Assembly (NCBI RefSeq): GCF_009498525.1
Contig: NZ_QSNT01000003.1
Span: 755,557 to 819,556, forward strand
Direction: 5' to 3'
From: Rhizobium sp. ICMP 5592
Lineage (GTDB): Bacteria; Pseudomonadota; Alphaproteobacteria; Rhizobiales; Rhizobiaceae
DNA: 64,000 bases
Positions 24,513 through 36,039 of this stretch are shown piece after piece. The notes beneath the pieces are model-generated. The model worked only from the letters and a program-made list of their open reading frames with translations, was not told the DNA's origin and searched no databases. The position numbers and the translations under genes were made by a program. Every line of letters begins with the position of its first letter. Positions within the stretch are counted from its first letter, which is position 1.

Positions 24513-24962
24513 TCAGGCTGCCTTGAAGGAGGCCATGGCCTTTTCAGCCGCATCCTTGGCCGGCTTTGCCAGCTTTTCGGCAACCTGCTTGGTGGTTTCC
24601 TGAATGGACTTGGCCTGTTCGACTGTCACTTCAGCCTGCTTGCGGATGAAGGAGGTCTGCAGTTCGAAGAGTTCGGCGACAGACTTGACGCGAAGCAGGG
24701 CTTCCATGTGCGCCAGCGAGCTCTCAGCATTGGTGCGCAGCGCGTCGATGGCCTTGAGGCCGATCTCGACGGAGCCAGCCTGGGCGGTCTGCACGGTGGC
24801 CTCAACGGTCTTGCCGGCTTCTTCAGCGGCGGTCTTCATCTTGGCGAAGGCTTCCTTGGACTGGGCCGCGCCCTTTTCCGCGAAGTCGCGGAAGGATTCG
24901 GAGAGCTTGGAAGGGTCGAATGCAGCCGTTGAAAAAACGTCGTCTTTCTTTACAGTAGCCAT
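24513..24962 (-). CDS. phaP: Phasin (polyhydroxybutyrate granule-associated protein)
   Basis: The 149-residue protein is almost wholly alpha-helical and rich in Ala, Lys and Glu. The phasin_2 pattern is seen in SKEAFAKMKTAAEEAGKTVE, the LRTNAESSLAHMEALLRVKS heptads and ELQTSFIRKQAEVTVEQAKS. Phasins coat PHB granules and control their number and size. AGGAG precedes the ATG. It is divergent from the cbrA-like kinase, as with phaP1 and cbrA in Sinorhizobium meliloti as I recall. Confidence 0.9.
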   Translation of the reverse strand: MATVKKDDVFSTAAFDPSKLSESFRDFAEKGAAQSKEAFAKMKTAAEEAGKTVEATVQTAQAGSVEIGLKAIDALRTNAESSLAHMEALLRVKSVAELFELQTSFIRKQAEVTVEQAKSIQETTKQVAEKLAKPAKDAAEKAMASFKAA

Positions 24963-25185
24963 GATAACGCTCCTAGTGTGGGCCCTCCTCCGAGCGCCCT
25001 TCGTGAATGTGAGTGAGGCTTATATAATATAGATTATTGTGCAGTGCAACATAATTGTGCGGCGCACAACACGTTAACCCTGCCAGCCGAAAAACTGGCC
25101 GTTCGCTGGACCTGAAACCGGGGTGCCGGTATTAATAAAGCGTTAAAGCAAGAGAGGCGGTCACGCCCGCAAAGCAGGTTGGAAC

Positions 25186-28100
25186 ATGCCCGCAGTCCAG
25201 TATCCATTCATTGACATTGCCGTGCACCCCCGCGTTCGGGAACGCTTTGCGCGCGGCGAAGCCATGGTGATGTTTTCGGCAGGCATGGATCGCGTTCTCT
25301 GGGCCAACGGCGCTGGTGCCAATCTCTTTGGCTATGACATCATTTACGACTTTCTCGACCAGGGACCGAAAGCCGGCGACGTCTCCTTCCGCCAGATCGA
25401 GGCGACGGCACGCGGGCTCGGCGCTATCGGCGACCAGCGCACCTTCCTGATCCGCATGGCCTCCGGCTTCCAGCGCGCCGTGGTTAACGCCGCCGTCGAA
25501 AGCATTCGCGTCCAGGCGGGCGAAGAGGCGATCCTGTTTTCCTCGCCGGTCTCCGCCAAGCCGCTGGCCGCAGCCGAAAGCGCCAGGCGGATGATCGACG
25601 GCTTCGATGATCCCGATACGCATATGGCGGTGATCGGCCGTGACGGCGATGTCATCGCCGCCTCCGCCGGCTTCAATGCGCTTGGCGTGACGCCGCAGAC
25701 CGCGAGAATGCTGACGACCATGGCAGGCGCACTGCCGGAACGGCTGATCAAGCGGCCGATCCCGACCGGTCGTGGCTATCTGCCCGCCGCCGTCGGCAAG
25801 CTGTCGGAAATCCCTGCCCTGCATCTGCTCTTCGTCGTCGAAACCGTGCTCGGTCATCTCGATCCGACGGAAAGCCTCGGCGTATCCACAGCTCCTGCCG
25901 CAATCGCCAAGGTCGGGCCAGAGGCGGAAGAAGCCCGCAAGGAACTCGCGATCGCAGCGGCCGAACCGACGCCTGTACCAGACGCAGCCCCTGTCGTCAC
26001 AGCCGCCTCTCCTTCTGCCGACGTTCTCGATGCCGTTGCGGATATCGAGGAAGTCGAGGACACGCCGGAAGCCGACGATGCCCACGAGGCGATCCCGGCG
26101 CAATCCGATGCCGCGAGCGAAGATCTCGGCCAGCTGACCACGATGGACGGCGCAAGTGAGGAACAAATCGACGCGGCTGCGTATGCCGACGAGCTGACGG
26201 ACGAAAGCGATGATGTGGTTGCGCCAGCCGCCATCGAAAGCCCGGCAGAGCATGAGGAAGCGAGCGCCGAGCCGGCTGCTCCCGAAGAGGATACGGCGGA
26301 AAGCCAGCCAGAAGAATTCGCCTTCAAGCGTAACGGCCGCGCCACCCGCTTCGTCTGGAAGATCGACGCCGAGGGTCGCTTCAGCGAGGTTTCGCGAGAA
26401 TTCGCCGAGGCCGTCGGCCCGCATGCCGCCAGGGTGACCGGTACCGCCTTCACCGATGTTGCCGCACATTTCAATCTCGATCCCGATGGCAAGATCGCCG
26501 AGCTTCTGGCGCGGCGCGACACATGGTCCGGCCGCACGATCTACTGGCCTGTGGAAAAGACCAGCTTGATCGTGCCGGTCGACCTCGCCGCCTTGCCGAC
26601 CTATACGCGCAGCCGCGACTTCGACGGCTTCAGGGGATTTGGCGTCGTCCGCCTCTCCGACGCCATCGAAGATCCGATGAAGCTGGGATTGACGCTGGGC
26701 GCGGAGGAAGATCAGGCCGCTCCGGCGCTGGGCGCTACGGAAGAACCAGCAGCGGTCGAGACGGACACAACGGTTCCGGCAATTGCCCAGGAAACGCTTC
26801 CGTCCGCAGTGGAGGAGCATGGTGCCGAAGGAGAGGACATCGTTGTTTCCGGGGCAACAGAGGAAACCGCTCCCACGAATGAAGAACCGCCGGCACTGAC
26901 GATTGCCGAGACGCCGAACCGGCGCGAAACCGACAAGATCATCCAGCTCCACGAACGGCGTTCGTCGATGCCGGGCGGCCTGTCGCTGAGCGAACAGGCA
27001 GCCTTCCGCGAGATCGCCCGTCAGCTCGAACCCTTCGGCAAGCGTACCGATCAACCCGAAGAGGGCGCGCAGCCGGAAGAAAACGCCGGAACCACACCAA
27101 AGCCGAATGCGGCGGACGAGATCCTGTCCGGTACAGCTGCCGACGAGATTGCCGAAGACCAGTCGCAAGACGAGATCGCGCCGGAGACTGACGCCGTTGC
27201 GCAATCCGAACCGGAGCCCCTGGTTGAAGCCGAAAAGCCGCCGGAAGAAGTCAATCTAGACGCAGATGCATCCGAGCCGGAAGAACATCTCGATCCGCTG
27301 GGCGTCCTGAACACCGCCATCCCATCGCGCGTGAAAATGCGCAATGGCCTGTCGGACGAGATCGTCGATCAACTGCCGCTTGCCATCCTCATCCATGCCG
27401 GCGACCGGCTGATCCATGGCAACCCGGAATTCCTGCGTCTGACGGGCTATGAGAACCTTTCCGATCTCGACAATGTCGGCGGGTTGGATGCGCTGCTGCA
27501 GCGTCACGACCTCGAAGGCAAGACCGAGCAGCCGGGCACGATGATGGTGGTGCGCGCCGACGATACGCTGGTGCCGGTCACCGCGCGGCTGCAATCGATC
27601 CGCTGGGAAGATGGCACCGCCTTGATGCTGGCGCTGATGCCGCTCGAGAAGAATGATGTCTCCACGCAGCCGGAGCCCATGCCCGAAGAAGCGCGGCCGG
27701 AGCGTATGATCGAAAAGCTCGCCAAGCTGCAGGTCGAAATCGAGGAGCTGCAATCGACGCTGGAAACGGCAACGGACGGCGTCGTCATCATCGGTCAGGA
27801 CGGCGATATCCGCTCGATGAACCGCTCGGCAAGCGCCCTCTTCAATTTCGACGACCAGGAAACCCGCGGCAAACCTTTCGTCATGCTGTTTGCGCATGAG
27901 AGCCAGAAGGCCGTGCTCGATTACCTCAGCGGGCTTTCAGGCCATGGCGTCGCGAGCGTGTTGAACGACGGTCGCGAGGTCATGGGCCGCGAAGCGTCGG
28001 GCGGCTTCGTGCCGCTGTTCATGACCATGGGGCGGCTGAACTCCTCCAACGGCTATTGCGCCGTCATTCGCGACATCACGCAATGGAAGCGCACCGAGGA

Positions 28101-28845
28101 AGAGCTGCGCAACGCCAAGCGCGCGGCGGAAACCGCCAATGCCCACAAGACGGACTTCCTTGCCCGCGTCAGCCATGAAATCCGCACACCGCTCAACGCC
28201 ATCATCGGCTTTTCCGACATGATGGCCGGCGAACGCTTCGGGCCGATCGGCCATTCCCGCTATGTCGAATATGCGACCGACATCGGCCGCTCCGGCCGGC
28301 ATGTGCTCGATATCGTCAACGATCTCCTGGATATTTCCAAGATCGAAGCCGGTGAGATGGACCTGGAATTTGCCTCCGTCGGCCTCAACGAAGCGATTGC
28401 CGAAGCCGTGTCGCTGGTGCAGCCGCAGGCCAACAGCCAGCGCGTCATCATCCGCACTGCGCTGTCGCAAGCCGTGCCGAATGTCGTCGCCGACCTGCGC
28501 TCGATCAAACAGATCGCGCTCAACATCCTGTCGAACGCCATCCGCTTCACGCCGTCCGGCGGCCAGATCGTGGTTTCCACCTCCTATGAGGGGAATGGCA
28601 GCGTCGTCATGCGGATCCGCGACACCGGCGTCGGCATGACGCGCTCAGAGCTGGAACAGGCAATGAAGCCTTTCCGCCAGGTCTCAACCAACTCCCGCAA
28701 ACGCGGAGACGGCACCGGCCTCGGCCTGCCGCTGACCAAAGCTATGGTCGACGCCAACCGCGCGACCTTCGCGATCAACTCCTCGCCGAACGAGGGGACC
28801 TTGGTGGAAGTCACCTTCCCGTCGCCGCGGGTGTTGGCGAATTGA
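25186..28845 (+). CDS. cbrA: PAS-containing sensor histidine kinase, CbrA-like (PleC/DivJ family)
   Basis: The 1219-residue kinase has an N-terminal region with a degenerate sensor-like fold (1-220) and a long acidic Ala/Glu/Pro-rich segment (about 235-370 and 500-720) interrupted by one PAS-like block (375-480). PAS domains follow near 725-825 and 850-960 (TATDGVVIIGQDGDIRSMNR). HisKA carries the phospho-acceptor His997 in RVSHEIRTPLNAIIGFSDMM. HATPase motifs are NILSNAIRFTPSGG (N box), DTGVGM (G1) and GDGTGLGLPLTK (G2). No membrane helix is visible. In S. meliloti CbrA acts through DivK on CtrA in the cell cycle. The cbrA name rests on architecture and the phasin neighbour. Confidence 0.8.
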   Translation: MPAVQYPFIDIAVHPRVRERFARGEAMVMFSAGMDRVLWANGAGANLFGYDIIYDFLDQGPKAGDVSFRQIEATARGLGAIGDQRTFLIRMASGFQRAVVNAAVESIRVQAGEEAILFSSPVSAKPLAAAESARRMIDGFDDPDTHMAVIGRDGDVIAASAGFNALGVTPQTARMLTTMAGALPERLIKRPIPTGRGYLPAAVGKLSEIPALHLLFVVETVLGHLDPTESLGVSTAPAAIAKVGPEAEEARKELAIAAAEPTPVPDAAPVVTAASPSADVLDAVADIEEVEDTPEADDAHEAIPAQSDAASEDLGQLTTMDGASEEQIDAAAYADELTDESDDVVAPAAIESPAEHEEASAEPAAPEEDTAESQPEEFAFKRNGRATRFVWKIDAEGRFSEVSREFAEAVGPHAARVTGTAFTDVAAHFNLDPDGKIAELLARRDTWSGRTIYWPVEKTSLIVPVDLAALPTYTRSRDFDGFRGFGVVRLSDAIEDPMKLGLTLGAEEDQAAPALGATEEPAAVETDTTVPAIAQETLPSAVEEHGAEGEDIVVSGATEETAPTNEEPPALTIAETPNRRETDKIIQLHERRSSMPGGLSLSEQAAFREIARQLEPFGKRTDQPEEGAQPEENAGTTPKPNAADEILSGTAADEIAEDQSQDEIAPETDAVAQSEPEPLVEAEKPPEEVNLDADASEPEEHLDPLGVLNTAIPSRVKMRNGLSDEIVDQLPLAILIHAGDRLIHGNPEFLRLTGYENLSDLDNVGGLDALLQRHDLEGKTEQPGTMMVVRADDTLVPVTARLQSIRWEDGTALMLALMPLEKNDVSTQPEPMPEEARPERMIEKLAKLQVEIEELQSTLETATDGVVIIGQDGDIRSMNRSASALFNFDDQETRGKPFVMLFAHESQKAVLDYLSGLSGHGVASVLNDGREVMGREASGGFVPLFMTMGRLNSSNGYCAVIRDITQWKRTEEELRNAKRAAETANAHKTDFLARVSHEIRTPLNAIIGFSDMMAGERFGPIGHSRYVEYATDIGRSGRHVLDIVNDLLDISKIEAGEMDLEFASVGLNEAIAEAVSLVQPQANSQRVIIRTALSQAVPNVVADLRSIKQIALNILSNAIRFTPSGGQIVVSTSYEGNGSVVMRIRDTGVGMTRSELEQAMKPFRQVSTNSRKRGDGTGLGLPLTKAMVDANRATFAINSSPNEGTLVEVTFPSPRVLAN

Positions 28846-29026
28846 TTTCCGGCCTGCAAAATTAGCTGACAGCTTGCCGCAAATGCGACCGAGCGCAATT
28901 GTCTGCCCAAACGGATACTTCGGCCATTTGCGCATGTAAAATGGCTTAGTGGGCTGGAGAAAGGCGGTTTGCCTCTTATTTCATTTCAGGAGGGAATGGA
29001 AACAAGCGCAAAAGGAGGACTACGCA

Positions 29027-29500
29027 ATGGCAAAGAACACGATATGCGTATGGTACGACAAAGACGCCGAGGCCGCCGCCCGATTCTACGCCAAGACCTT
29101 TCCCGACAGTACAGTGGGCGCCGTCATTCGCTCCCCTGGAACCTATCCGGCGGGCAAGCAGGGAGACGTCCTGGTTGTTGAATTCACCGTCGCGGGCGTT
29201 GCTTGCATCGGCCTGAACGGTGGTCCCGCAATCAAGCACAATGAAGCCTTCTCATTTCAAATCGCAACCGACGACCAGGAAGAGACCGACCGCTACTGGA
29301 ACGCCATTGTCGGCAACGGTGGCCGCGAAAAGGATTGTGGCTGGTGTGAGGACAGATGGGGCATCTCCTGGCAGATCACACCGCGCGTCATGACCGAAGC
29401 CCTTGCGGCAGGCGGCGATCAAGCAAAGCGAGCTTTCGATGCGATGCTGACTATGAAGAAAATCGACGTCGGGATAATCCAAGCAGCACGGCGCGGCTGA
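29027..29500 (+). CDS. PhnB-like VOC-fold protein
   Basis: The 157-residue protein matches the PhnB/3-demethylubiquinone methyltransferase-like VOC group: CVWYDKDAEAAARFYAKTFP at the start, GDVLVVEFTVAGVACIGLNG in the middle, and CGWCEDRWGISWQITPRVMT, the group hallmark. Despite the older name these proteins are not proven methyltransferases. AAAGGAGG precedes the ATG at 29027. The gene stands alone, followed by a RIME-like repeat. Confidence 0.85.
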   Translation: MAKNTICVWYDKDAEAAARFYAKTFPDSTVGAVIRSPGTYPAGKQGDVLVVEFTVAGVACIGLNGGPAIKHNEAFSFQIATDDQEETDRYWNAIVGNGGREKDCGWCEDRWGISWQITPRVMTEALAAGGDQAKRAFDAMLTMKKIDVGIIQAARRG

Positions 29501-29537
29501 GGCAAAATCCGGCTTCTCGATATGCCGAGCCTGCGTC

Positions 29538-29726
29538 ACCCCCCTCTGTCAGCTACGCTGACATCTCCCCACAAGGGTGGAGATTGGGAACGCGTGGCGC
29601 CCTCTCGCACCAAACAAATATCGCATCTGCTGAGACTGAACCGATTGCTCTCGCAAGGGCCTCGGCATCCTCCCAACGATCTCCCCCCTTGTGGGGGAGA
29701 TGTCACGACAGTGACAGAGGGGGTTC
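29538..29726. repeat. RIME-like rhizobial palindromic repeat
   Basis: The left arm (about 29539-29588) contains CCCCTCTGTCAGC, TGACATCTCCCC and ACAAGGGTGGAGAT. The right arm (about 29671-29725) is its near reverse complement, with CTCCCCCCTTGTGGGGGAGA and GACAGAGGGGG. About 80 bases separate the arms. This matches the Rhizobium-specific intergenic mosaic element type. It fills most of the gap between the PhnB-like gene and the helicase gene. Confidence 0.82.
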
Positions 29727-29756
29727 TGCACTCTCAGCGAACTCAGCAGCTCGAGA

Positions 29757-31667
29757 CTATTCCCCGCGCGCCTTCTCAGCCTTGCGCTTGGCCCGCGAAT
29801 TCGGCTTGCCGGCCGGTGGAGCCGCATCGCTCTTGGCAAAATTCGGCTTGCCCGGCTTCTTTGCCCAGGGCCTCTTGTCGGAAGCGCCCTCGCCTGCCTG
29901 TGCCCGTTCCGGCTTGCGGTCGGATTTCCATTTCGGCTTGCTGTCGTCGTATGGGCGAGCGCTCTTCTCGGCGAAGGGCTTTTTGCCGTAGCCTCCCTCG
30001 CGCTTGGCCTGCGAGAAATCCGGAACACCGGCGAGCGGTTTGACGCGGATGCCGCGCTCCAGCGTCTTGTCCGGGCCGATGGCAACCAGGAAGCGTTCGG
30101 CGCCTTCGGCCGAGAATTCGACGAAGGTTTCTTCCGGCTGCATCTTGATTGCGCCGATGTCGCGCTTGGTCAGGTTGCCGTTGCGGCAGAGCATCGGGAT
30201 CAGCCAGCGCGGCTCGGCATTCTGCTTGCGGCCAACCGAGAGCGATACCCAGACGCCATCGGTGAAATCGTTGCGGCCAGCGCCGGCGGGCGCTTCGTCA
30301 TAGCGCGTGACCGGGAAGTCGTCGCGGCGGGGCTTCTTGCGCTCGCCTTCGGAGGGCACATCCTGCAGGTCTTCCGGCGCGGAATGACCGGCGCGGTATT
30401 GACGCAAGAATGCGGCGGCGACCTGTTCAGCGCCGTGGCTCTGCAACAGCTGCTGCACCAGGGACTGTTCGTCGTCACGCAGCGGCGCGGAAAAGATCGG
30501 ATCGGCGAGAAGACGTTCGTCATCACGCTGGCTGACTTCATCGGCCGACGGCGGCTTTGCCCAGGTGGCGCGAATGCGGGCGGCCTCCAGCAGGCGCTCG
30601 GTCCGGCGGCGGCCGCTGAGTGGCACGATCAGGGCGCTGACACCTTTGCGGCCAGCGCGGCCGGTACGGCCGCTGCGATGCAGCAGCGTATCCGGATTGG
30701 TCGGGAGGTCGGCATGCACCACGAGTTCGAGGCCCGGCAGGTCGATGCCACGGGCGGCGACGTCGGTGGCGATGCAGACGCGGGCACGGCCATCGCGCAT
30801 CGCCTGGAGGGCATGCGTGCGCTCGCTCTGGCTAAGCTCGCCGGAGAGGGCAACGACGGAAAACCCGCGATTGTTGAAGCGTGCCGTCAGGTGGTTGACC
30901 GCCGCACGCGTCGAGCAGAAGACGATGGCATTCTGCGCTTCATAATAGCGAAGCACATTGATGATGGCGTTTTCCCTGTCGCTCGGCACGACCGTCAGCG
31001 CGCGATAGTCGATATCGACATGCTGCTTGGCTTCCGCGGCGGTGGCGATGCGGACGGCGTCGCGCTGATAGTTTTCGGCAAGCTTGGCGATCGAGCGCGG
31101 CACGGTCGCCGAAAACATCAGCGTCCGCCGCTCGGTCGGCGATGTCTCGAGGATGAATTCGAGGTCCTCGCGGAAGCCGAGGTCGAGCATCTCGTCGGCT
31201 TCGTCCAGCACGACGGCCTTCAGCTTGGAAATATCGAGCGAATGGCGGCGGATATGGTCGCAAAGACGGCCGGGCGTACCGACGACGATATGCGCGCCGC
31301 GCTCCAGCGCCCGCTTCTCGGTCCGCATATCCATGCCACCGACACAGGAGACGATGGTGGCGCCGGTCAGCTCATAGAGCCATTCCAGCTCGCGCTGGAC
31401 CTGCAGCGCCAGTTCGCGGGTCGGCGCGATCGCCAGAGCCAGCGGCGTGCCGGCGCGGCCGAAGCGCTCAGCGCCTTCCAGCAGGGTCGGGGCCAGCGCC
31501 AGGCCGAAGGCAACCGTCTTGCCGGAGCCGGTCTGGGCCGACACCAATGCGTCCTTGCCAGTAAGGTCGGGATCGAGCATCGACTTTTGTACCGGCGTCA
31601 GCGTTTCGTAACCACGCTTTGCCAAAGCCTGGGCAATCGCAGGAACGATGCCTTCGAATTCGGTCAT
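29757..31667 (-). CDS. DEAD-box ATP-dependent RNA helicase (DeaD/CsdA type)
   Basis: The 636-residue helicase has motif I AQTGSGKT (44-51), PTRELALQV (Ia), VLDEADEMLDLG (II), SAT (III), ATDVAARGIDLPGL (V) and HRSGRTGRAGR (VI). A DbpA-like RNA-binding domain follows (about 470-545, including RRDIGAIKM-type strands), then a ~90-residue Lys/Arg-rich tail. It unwinds structured RNA, probably during ribosome assembly or cold stress. The ATG at 31667 begins the conserved Q-motif region; an in-frame upstream extension to 31823 overlaps the terminator hairpin and lacks conservation. The ~140-base leader is long. Confidence 0.9.
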   Translation of the reverse strand: MTEFEGIVPAIAQALAKRGYETLTPVQKSMLDPDLTGKDALVSAQTGSGKTVAFGLALAPTLLEGAERFGRAGTPLALAIAPTRELALQVQRELEWLYELTGATIVSCVGGMDMRTEKRALERGAHIVVGTPGRLCDHIRRHSLDISKLKAVVLDEADEMLDLGFREDLEFILETSPTERRTLMFSATVPRSIAKLAENYQRDAVRIATAAEAKQHVDIDYRALTVVPSDRENAIINVLRYYEAQNAIVFCSTRAAVNHLTARFNNRGFSVVALSGELSQSERTHALQAMRDGRARVCIATDVAARGIDLPGLELVVHADLPTNPDTLLHRSGRTGRAGRKGVSALIVPLSGRRRTERLLEAARIRATWAKPPSADEVSQRDDERLLADPIFSAPLRDDEQSLVQQLLQSHGAEQVAAAFLRQYRAGHSAPEDLQDVPSEGERKKPRRDDFPVTRYDEAPAGAGRNDFTDGVWVSLSVGRKQNAEPRWLIPMLCRNGNLTKRDIGAIKMQPEETFVEFSAEGAERFLVAIGPDKTLERGIRVKPLAGVPDFSQAKREGGYGKKPFAEKSARPYDDSKPKWKSDRKPERAQAGEGASDKRPWAKKPGKPNFAKSDAAPPAGKPNSRAKRKAEKARGE

Positions 31668-31808
31668 GTCTTGTCTTTCGGAATTCTTCACGCGCCAGGA
31701 GGCACGGATCATCGTGGCCCGCACGTCGCAGGCCTCTTCTTCAAGCGTGCACATACTTGGTCGGCGGGGCAATGTACAGAGCGGGCGCGTATTTGTGCAG
31801 CGCGAACG

Positions 31809-31837
31809 AAAAAAAGGCAGCAAATCGTGCTGCCTTT
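31809..31837 (-). terminator. Strong intrinsic terminator between acetoacetyl-CoA synthetase and helicase genes
   Basis: Perfect 10-bp arms AAAGGCAGCA (31813-31822) and TGCTGCCTTT (31828-31837) with a five-base loop are followed on the minus strand by a run of Ts. It lies 181 bases past the synthetase stop and 142 bases before the helicase ATG. It therefore ends the former or attenuates the latter. The rest of the 350-base gap 31668-32017 shows nothing else. Confidence 0.85.
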
Positions 31838-32017
31838 GGAGTTGATGCTGCCTAACGAAAGCTCGAGTCGATCAACGTCATGTCACGGGAGCCATGGCTC
31901 CAAGCCGCTCCGAATTCATGCGAGCGGCCCCACGTTGGATTTACCTTTGACCAACCTCTCTTAACGCCGGGTTACCATTCCGAGGTGATCGTTCGCCCGT
32001 GAGTTTTAGGGAAGCGA

Positions 32018-33970
<1,953 letters not shown>

Positions 33971-34135
33971 ATGATCTCCCCCTGCTTTTCGGCTTATATA
34001 CCATGCTGCAGCGCATTATAAAGTCACAGAGTCGTCGGTCCTCCCGCTGTACAACGTTTGCATCCGCCGATCATTTCCTATATCCGGCAAACACAGGCAT
34101 ATCAGCGCTATGAGTATGAAAGTCTCCGTGAGATC

Positions 34136-36034
34136 ATGAGCACGTCGAGGAATAGGAAGTGGCGATTGACCATGCTGCGATCAGCCTCGCGCTGGCTGCC
34201 GACCGTCGCACGCACCTCCGGCATCGTGCTGCTGACCATCCTCATCGTCTTCGCCGTCTTCAGGGCGACCGCCCCGTTCCTGATCTCCAGCGGGCTGGTG
34301 CGCTCCGGCATTGAAAAGGCATTGTCGGACTGGACGGGATATCGCGCTCAGATCGAGGGGGATCCGACCCTGGAATTCTGGCCGACGCCGCGCGTGACGC
34401 TCAATCAGGTCAACATTCGCGAACCGACGAAGAACGGCAAGGTACTCGGCCATATCGACAGCCTTTCGGCGGACTTCTCACTGTTCGCAGCGCTGCGTGG
34501 ACGCGCACATTTCCATGAGTTTCATTTCCTGCGTCCGACGATCTATATCCGCCGCGACGAGACCGGCCTGATCGACTGGACGAACGAAGGACTGCTGTCA
34601 AAGGCGATCGAACGGGTGGAAACGTCCGCCAACCAGGGCATGCCGATGCAACGGGAGCAGGATGCGGACATCGGCACGCTGACCATCGAGGACGGCACTG
34701 TCGAGATGGCCGATGAGCGCACCGGCAACACCTATAAGATGAGCGGCGTCAATGCGGACATCACCTGGCCACGGCTGTCGCGACCGATGACGGCCGTCAT
34801 TCTGGCGCGCCTCAACGGCCAGGACGTCAAGATCGATTTCAGCTCCACCCAGCCGCTACTGCTGTTTGCCGGCAAAAGCGTGGATGCAAGGACGAGCTTC
34901 TCCTCGCCGCTGATCAACTGGACCTATAGCGGTGTCACCAGCATCTCCGATTTCTCGACGCTTGCCGGCAATCTGGATCTGAGCGTGCCGAACATGCCGT
35001 CATTCCTCGCCTGGAGCGGGGAGCATCTGCCGGCCGCCAATACGCTGCAGAATGTCTCGCTCAACGCCGATATCGTCGCGATCCAGAATGGCCTGCGTTT
35101 CAACAATCTGAACTTCAAGGTCAACGATTCCGCCGCGTCCGGCGTCATGGACCTCAACTATACGGCAGCCGGAAAGCCGAAAATTTCCGGCACGCTCGCC
35201 TTCGATCAGATGAATCTCAATCCGTTCCTGGCGGCATTCTCCATGCGGCTGGCAGCCGATACCGCCATCGACGCGCTGCTCAACGGCAATCCGCTGCAGC
35301 GCCTCGACCTGGACATGCGGCTCTCCTCGAACAAGGCCTGGCTCGGCCCCTTCCAGTTCGACAATATCGGCGCGAGCCTGCTGGTGGCCGGCGGCAAGGC
35401 GAAATTCGACATCGGCGATAGCGGCTTCGAGGGCGGAGACCTGACCGCGCATCTGGAGGTCACGCAAGGTGACTTCGACGGCGGCGGTAAATTGCAGATA
35501 TCCATTCGCGACGCCGATTTCGGCGGACTTTTCGCTCGTCTCAAGCTCGTTGGTCCGCTGCCGATGACGACGGGATCGCTGGATCTTGCGCTCAGCACCT
35601 CGAAACCGATCTGGGCTGCCAATCTCGGCGACGTCGCCGGCAAGATGAATTTCTCCGCACAGGCGGGTTCCTTCCGGCAATTCAACATCTCCGCCTTCCG
35701 CGCGCTTGCCGCCGACAAGACGTTCTTCCGGATGAGCGATATTGCCGACACGGCCTTCGATTTCGACAGCCTTGATGTCGATGCAAGCTTCGCCAAGGGA
35801 TCGGCCGAGGTTCACAGCGCCAAGATCACGGGCCGCAACGAGACGGTGATGCTGAACGGCGTCGTTCCCTTCCGCAGCAATGGGCTGGCACTTTCAGGCG
35901 CCATCGAGGCGCGCAACCCCGCCGACACCTCGGACCTGCCGATGCTGCCCTTCTTCATCGGCGGCACCTGGCCGGACCCGGTGATCTCCCCGGTCACGAC
36001 ACTGCTGCCGAAACCCGACCAGCCGCAGCAATAA
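34136..36034 (+). CDS. AsmA family protein
   Basis: The 632-residue protein has an N-terminal membrane anchor at about residues 21-45 (TSGIVLLTILIVFAVFRATA) and the AsmA opening YRAQIEGDPTLEFWPTPRVT. A long beta-rich region follows, ending with an AsmA_2-like segment (FRALAADKTFFRMSDIADTA). Family members are bridge-like lipid transfer or outer-membrane biogenesis proteins of the inner membrane facing the periplasm. I chose the ATG at 34136; ATG 34172 (MLRSAS) and TTG 34058 are alternatives. It converges with potI, stopping five bases before it. Confidence 0.84.
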   Translation: MSTSRNRKWRLTMLRSASRWLPTVARTSGIVLLTILIVFAVFRATAPFLISSGLVRSGIEKALSDWTGYRAQIEGDPTLEFWPTPRVTLNQVNIREPTKNGKVLGHIDSLSADFSLFAALRGRAHFHEFHFLRPTIYIRRDETGLIDWTNEGLLSKAIERVETSANQGMPMQREQDADIGTLTIEDGTVEMADERTGNTYKMSGVNADITWPRLSRPMTAVILARLNGQDVKIDFSSTQPLLLFAGKSVDARTSFSSPLINWTYSGVTSISDFSTLAGNLDLSVPNMPSFLAWSGEHLPAANTLQNVSLNADIVAIQNGLRFNNLNFKVNDSAASGVMDLNYTAAGKPKISGTLAFDQMNLNPFLAAFSMRLAADTAIDALLNGNPLQRLDLDMRLSSNKAWLGPFQFDNIGASLLVAGGKAKFDIGDSGFEGGDLTAHLEVTQGDFDGGGKLQISIRDADFGGLFARLKLVGPLPMTTGSLDLALSTSKPIWAANLGDVAGKMNFSAQAGSFRQFNISAFRALAADKTFFRMSDIADTAFDFDSLDVDASFAKGSAEVHSAKITGRNETVMLNGVVPFRSNGLALSGAIEARNPADTSDLPMLPFFIGGTWPDPVISPVTTLLPKPDQPQQ

Positions 36035-36039
36035 AGCCC

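Noticed and set aside
21500..25100. Phage or integrase genes around tRNA-His
   Set aside because: I looked for tyrosine recombinase, excisionase or transposase motifs on both strands and saw none.
25132..27204. 690-codon minus-strand frame opposite cbrA
   Set aside because: Antisense to the kinase linker, Arg/Gly-rich, no domain.
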